Source: Botryococcus braunii
Taxonomy: Eukaryota > Chlorophyta > Trebouxiophyceae
Assembly (NCBI GenBank): GCA_002005505.1
Contig: KV908450.1
Location: 141,457-154,284 of the forward strand
Direction: 5' to 3'
Length of the DNA stretch: 12,828 nucleotides
Shown here: piece by piece, positions 7,286 through 12,828 of the stretch
Layout: every line of letters starts with the position of its first letter
Position numbering within the stretch: the stretch's first letter is position 1
Made by a program: the position numbers and the translations under genes
Notes under the pieces: generated by a model
What the model saw: only the letters and a program-made list of their open reading frames with translations
Databases searched by the model: none
Told to the model about the DNA's origin: nothing

Positions 7286-8681
7286 TGTAGTTGCAGTGAG
7301 AGGGACCAGCACATCAAAGCATGCAGCCAGTGCAACCAAACAGCTAAAATCCAGTATCTTATCACACAGCTGTGCCAAACGTTACTTGTGGCATAGCAGA
7401 ATGGGACACCCTGGAGAAACGTGGATGCAGCGTCTTGCTAAGGAGAACCTGGTGACTGGGATTGACACCTCCCTCTCTCCCTGCACTGATTGCCCGGTAC
7501 ACTGTGAAGCGTGTATTGAAGGAAAGACTGCCAGACCCTCTTTCGGAATCAGTACCAGACCTGCCTTGGAACCTCTGGATCGAGTACACATAGATACTGT
7601 GGGTCCTATTACACCTGCAGCCATTACTGGTGAACGTTTGTGGGTTACTGTACTGGATGAAGCCTCTCAGTGGAAAGCAGTTATTCCAGTAAAGTCCAAA
7701 GACACCATCAGTGCAGCTGTCAGGGACTTACTTGTTTACTGGCAGACGCAACGAAAAACCACTGTGAAGTGTGTCAGATGTGACAGAGGAACTGAATTTA
7801 TTAATGCCCGGTTCAAGGAGTTCTGTGCCTCCCAGGGGACTAAGCTGGAGACCTCTGCCCCCTACACCCCACAGCAGAATGGAGCAGCTGAACGAGCCAA
7901 CCGAACCCTGAAGGAAAGAACCCGGACTATCCTGGCCTTTGCTGCTGCCAGTCCCACCCTCTGGAAAGAAGCCCTGGAGACAGCATGCACCCTGCTCAAC
8001 ATGGGCCCAAGTACAGGCAGGGACCTTACCCCCTTTGAATTATTCTGGGGATATAAGCCTGATGTCTCACTCCTGCGCACATGGGGCTGCCTTGCATATG
8101 TGCATATCCCAGATGTCCAGAGGCCAGTCTTTGCACCAAAAACTGTGCCAGGAATGCTCACCGGTTATTCAGCCTCCTCCAAAGCCTATCGGATATACAT
8201 GGGTGGGGGTATATGGCGAGAGAGCAGAGATGTCATCTTTGTGGAGCATCTCAGAGGGGCCTCTCGTATTGGTCTCAGTGTGACTCCTGCTCAGTCTGAG
8301 GAATTTCTGTCCCCTGTTCCCTCTGAACCCAGCACTACCAAACAGCACCCAGAGCCAGTTAAGGTATCCTGTGGAGACGACAGTGAGGCAGAGATCCAGG
8401 ACTCATCAGTTGGGACAGTGCATCCACACATTTCCCAGAAAGACACAGACTCAGAATGTCCAGGACCCTCTGGGAAGGCTGAGCCCGAGCCTGACCCCCA
8501 GAGATCCACTGCTCCCGCGGAGATCCGAAGGACCATCGAAGCAACTCTGGACCTGGCCCGCGGCGCTCATTCGGACTCGGGACTACAGCAACAAATGATG
8601 CGAGCTCAAGAGTCTCTCAGACCAACCAGCCTGGAGAATTCCAATTTGGCTTCTGATGGAAGGAAAGAATACGACTGTTAA
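7236..8681 (+). pseudogene. Ty1/Copia integrase segment, cut off before reverse transcriptase
   Basis: This frame takes over from the Gag-protease frame around 7236 (TTGELTAEMGLYYIHS) and is open to 8681. The frame extends upstream to an ATG at 7122, but that part is an unrelated reading of the protease region. The integrase zinc module is LWHSRMGHPG with CEACIEGKTAR. The catalytic triad is HIDTVGP (D), CDRGTEF (D) and QQNGAAERANR (E), with 35 residues between the second D and E, as expected for a D,D35E integrase. A Copia C-terminal integrase region follows (GCLAYVHIPD, GYSASSKAYRIY, SRDVIFVE). After about 8290 comes a Ser/Pro/Glu-rich linker like the one before RT in Copia, but RT never appears. 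The stop at 8681 probably lies in unrelated flanking DNA. Confidence 0.87.
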
Positions 8682-9159
8682 GCCTGAAGCCGTCATCAAT
8701 CGTAATAACTGTTTGAGAGCCGGAAGTGTGCATGACCTATACATGAAATATACTGTACAGTGCTCAAAAAGCGTAACCTTGACGTCACTGAGAAGTCGGA
8801 ACCATAAGCAACATCGGCGGCACACTGGCAGAGACCAGCAGACCACCAATTGGCAAAGTAAGACAATTGATGTCTCTCTTCAAGATTGATTTCAAGTATT
8901 CTTGGTTGGTCGAAGCGAACACGCAAAGCTTCAAAACACTCCGTGTTGCATTGTTTGAACGATGAACGTCCTCTGTCAAAGACTGCATCCCTGTTCATTG
9001 TTTGTGGAAAAAGTCTCAAAAAAAATAACGATCCCATAAAATTGGCTTTTATGTTCATTCGACAGTGCTCCAGGGTCCGCGGTTTTCACAGCACACCTGT
9101 CAACGTCCCGCAGTAAAGCAAGAAGCATTGAGCTTTATATGTAATTGATAATACAATTT
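8682..9159. other. Non-coding flank, nothing recognised
   Basis: More AT-rich than the Copia remnant on its left. Open frames on both strands are short and none resembles a known family. A perfect CRE-type octamer TGACGTCA occurs at 8780-8787 but nothing supports a function. No remains of the missing Copia RT are visible. Confidence 0.5.
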
Positions 9160-9660
9160 GAATTATGTTTGTATCAAGATTCTGATATTGCATACGTTGA
9201 CGGCGGTAGCAGGGTACAGAGCTGTCCAACATGAATCGCTTCTTCGCACCCAAGCAATGCCGAAGTCAATAGTTGTAGCCGAATGCTTTGTGTGAAAGCA
9301 TATCAGGGACGGGGAATTCGTTCCAGAACTGATAAATCTTGAGGTACCCATTTCGCAAAGACAACGTCATAAGTGCTGATGTCGACATCAGGCTCAACTC
9401 GCACATTTATCACAAATCCCCAGCGTACATCAAAATTCCTAGTGAATTGCGCACCTATGACGCAATCTCACCATGTGTTGCCCCCCAAAACCACTTTGGA
9501 AGTTCACCAGACTCATGAGCTGGATTGGCAACAGTCCTATGAGACCCAGGAGCTACCACGACCTTATACACAGGTACATTCTCAAATCTTCCGTACATGA
9601 TTCCCAAGACCTTAACACCATAAATGTGATAATTCATCTCAAGGTAGCTGGTTGTTCTAG
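9160..9660 (-). pseudogene. Possible decayed gene or exon of unknown family
   Basis: Three minus-strand frames carry protein-like segments one after another. The first (about 9658-9458) contains GVKVLGIMYGRFENVPVYK and ESGELPKWFWGATHGEIAS, then hits TAG at 9457. The second (9467-9306) contains FDVRWGFVINVRVEP and YDVVFAKWVPQDLSVLERIP, then TGA. The third (from about 9318 leftwards) contains DMLSHKAFGYNY, a stop at 9268, and then AKKRFMLDSSVPCYRRQ. The composition (Trp, Tyr, Val, few low-complexity stretches) looks more like protein than chance, and the order would fit one gene with two frameshifts and a stop. I do not recognise the family and cannot exclude that this is random. It has no clear start or splice sites. 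Confidence 0.25.
9376..9391. repeat. 16-bp perfect palindrome
   Basis: CTGATGTCGACATCAG reads identically on both strands; the flanking G/G pair ends the symmetry. It falls within the possible decayed minus-strand gene, where it reads PDVDIS. No function is evident. Confidence 0.6.
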
Positions 9661-9836
9661 AAGGGTGCCTGCTGCATACTAGATGTCGTTTGCACACAGT
9701 ACCGTAATCCTGAATTGTGTTGTGAGAGTGACATACATACGCATACGCAGATATGTAAAAGCATGTACACATGTACAGGCCTACATGTTGTACAGACCTG
9801 ATTCCATAGGAGCACTTTGCATGTTGATATTGTCAG

Positions 9837-9840
9837 CACA

Positions 9841-9917
<77 letters not shown>

Positions 9918-9918
9918 G

Positions 9919-9997
<79 letters not shown>

Positions 9998-10018
9998 GCC
10001 CACACACACACACACACT
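9837..10018. repeat. Compound (CA)n microsatellite with repeated TCGCC interruption
   Basis: Pure CA runs occupy 9845-9914, 9921-9994 and 10001-10016. They are separated by identical TCGCC interruptions at 9916-9920 and 9996-10000, exactly 80 bp apart. Long apparent ORFs of alternating Cys-Val or His-Thr across this tract are artefacts of the repeat. Alternating purine-pyrimidine CA/TG tracts of this length are known to adopt Z-DNA under supercoiling. Confidence 0.97.
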
Positions 10019-10335
10019 CTACACAGACATCCCATGCAGTCATATGGCATCCAAGTATATTTTGACCACAATAGACCATTAACAGGAAGTCTGGTAAAAC
10101 TCTACTTGTGAAACATATACCCAAATCTGAAGTATACATGTGGAGGCAGGCAGACCACTTCTTTGGTATATCAGCATACCTGCGTACTAATGGCAGAAGC
10201 ATCTCAAAGCAGATTTGGTAATTTACAGATGAATTTTCGAATGTCAATCGTGCCACGCACTTACGCGGCTGACGTAACAATGATAACCCTCAGTGGGCCC
10301 TAGGGCCTCTGACCCTCCCGCTAGAGGGGAATAAC
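10019..10335. other. Flank between microsatellite and lipase gene, possible promoter
   Basis: No gene is visible. It contains a CRE-like TGACGTAA at 10270-10277 and a 12-bp palindrome GGCCCTAGGGCC at 10296-10307. Both lie within 70 bp upstream of the ATG at 10336. No convincing TATA box can be placed at a suitable distance. If the lipase starts at 10336 this would be its promoter and 5' UTR; if exon 1 starts with a splice acceptor, it is intronic. Confidence 0.3.
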
Positions 10336-12791
<2,456 letters not shown>

Positions 12792-12828
12792 GTAAGGCCG
12801 CTTCAGTTTAAACCAAGCTTACAACTGC

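Larger units (their letters stand above)
6047..8681 (+). mobile_element. Truncated Ty1/Copia LTR retrotransposon remnant
   Basis: Gag (C-terminal part with zinc knuckle), protease and integrase follow one another in the Copia order, with integrase before the expected RT. The 5' LTR and start of gag are missing because the Ty3 element interrupts the frame at 6046/6047. The right side ends after integrase: no RT (YVDD-type motif), RNase H or 3' LTR is visible downstream. The exact right breakpoint is uncertain and probably lies between about 8500 and 8690, where the translated sequence stops resembling Copia. Confidence 0.88.

Noticed and set aside
8780..8787. TGACGTCA as a promoter element
   Set aside because: An isolated octamer with no adjacent gene start; expected by chance at moderate frequency.
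8696..9058. 120-codon minus-strand ORF as a gene
   Set aside because: No recognisable motif or family, an overlapping ORF of similar length in another frame, and no supporting signals.
9657..10280. Long ORFs of Cys-Val or His-Thr repeats
   Set aside because: They are translations of the (CA)n microsatellite in alternative frames and encode no plausible protein.
12806..12820. GTTTAAAC and AAGCTT near the right edge as cloning-vector sequence
   Set aside because: Only two restriction-site-like motifs in 15 bases, with no longer vector match that I recognise; chance is adequate.

Overview
This looks like nuclear DNA of a eukaryote, probably of the green lineage (alga or early-branching plant). 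The evidence is two LTR-retrotransposon families of plant type, long (CA)n microsatellites, and a class 3 lipase gene split by GT-AG introns whose exons read like plant DAD1/PLA1-type lipases. The species cannot be named from the sequence. There is no bacterial operon, CRISPR array or rRNA.

Left (1-6046, minus strand): a Ty3/Gypsy chromovirus that looks coding-intact. Reading leftwards it has a 298-bp 5' LTR (5749-6046), a tRNA-type primer binding site (5741-5747), a leader, gag (5532-4201) and pol (4204-59; protease, reverse transcriptase, RNase H, integrase, chromodomain). Gag and pol meet in a four-base stop/start overlap, ATGA. The polypurine tract and 3' LTR lie beyond the left edge.

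Middle (6047 to about 8681, plus strand): the right-hand remnant of a Ty1/Copia element. Its gag frame is cut exactly at the outer end of the Ty3 LTR, so the Ty3 element inserted into it. The remnant has a frameshift between protease and integrase and ends after integrase, with no reverse transcriptase or RNase H. It is dead.

Right-centre (8682-10335): mostly non-coding. It holds a possible decayed minus-strand gene of unknown family (about 9160-9660), a 16-bp perfect palindrome, and a (CA)n tract broken twice by the same TCGCC motif 80 bp apart.

Right (about 10336 to the right edge, plus strand): a class 3 lipase gene with at least four exons and three phase-0 introns, all with donors starting GTAC. 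Intron 3 contains a C13 run plus a long (CA)n tract. The nucleophile elbow GHSLG is in the last visible exon; the catalytic Asp and His should lie beyond the window.

The two retroelements form a nested pair next to the lipase gene. No functional link between them and the lipase is visible.
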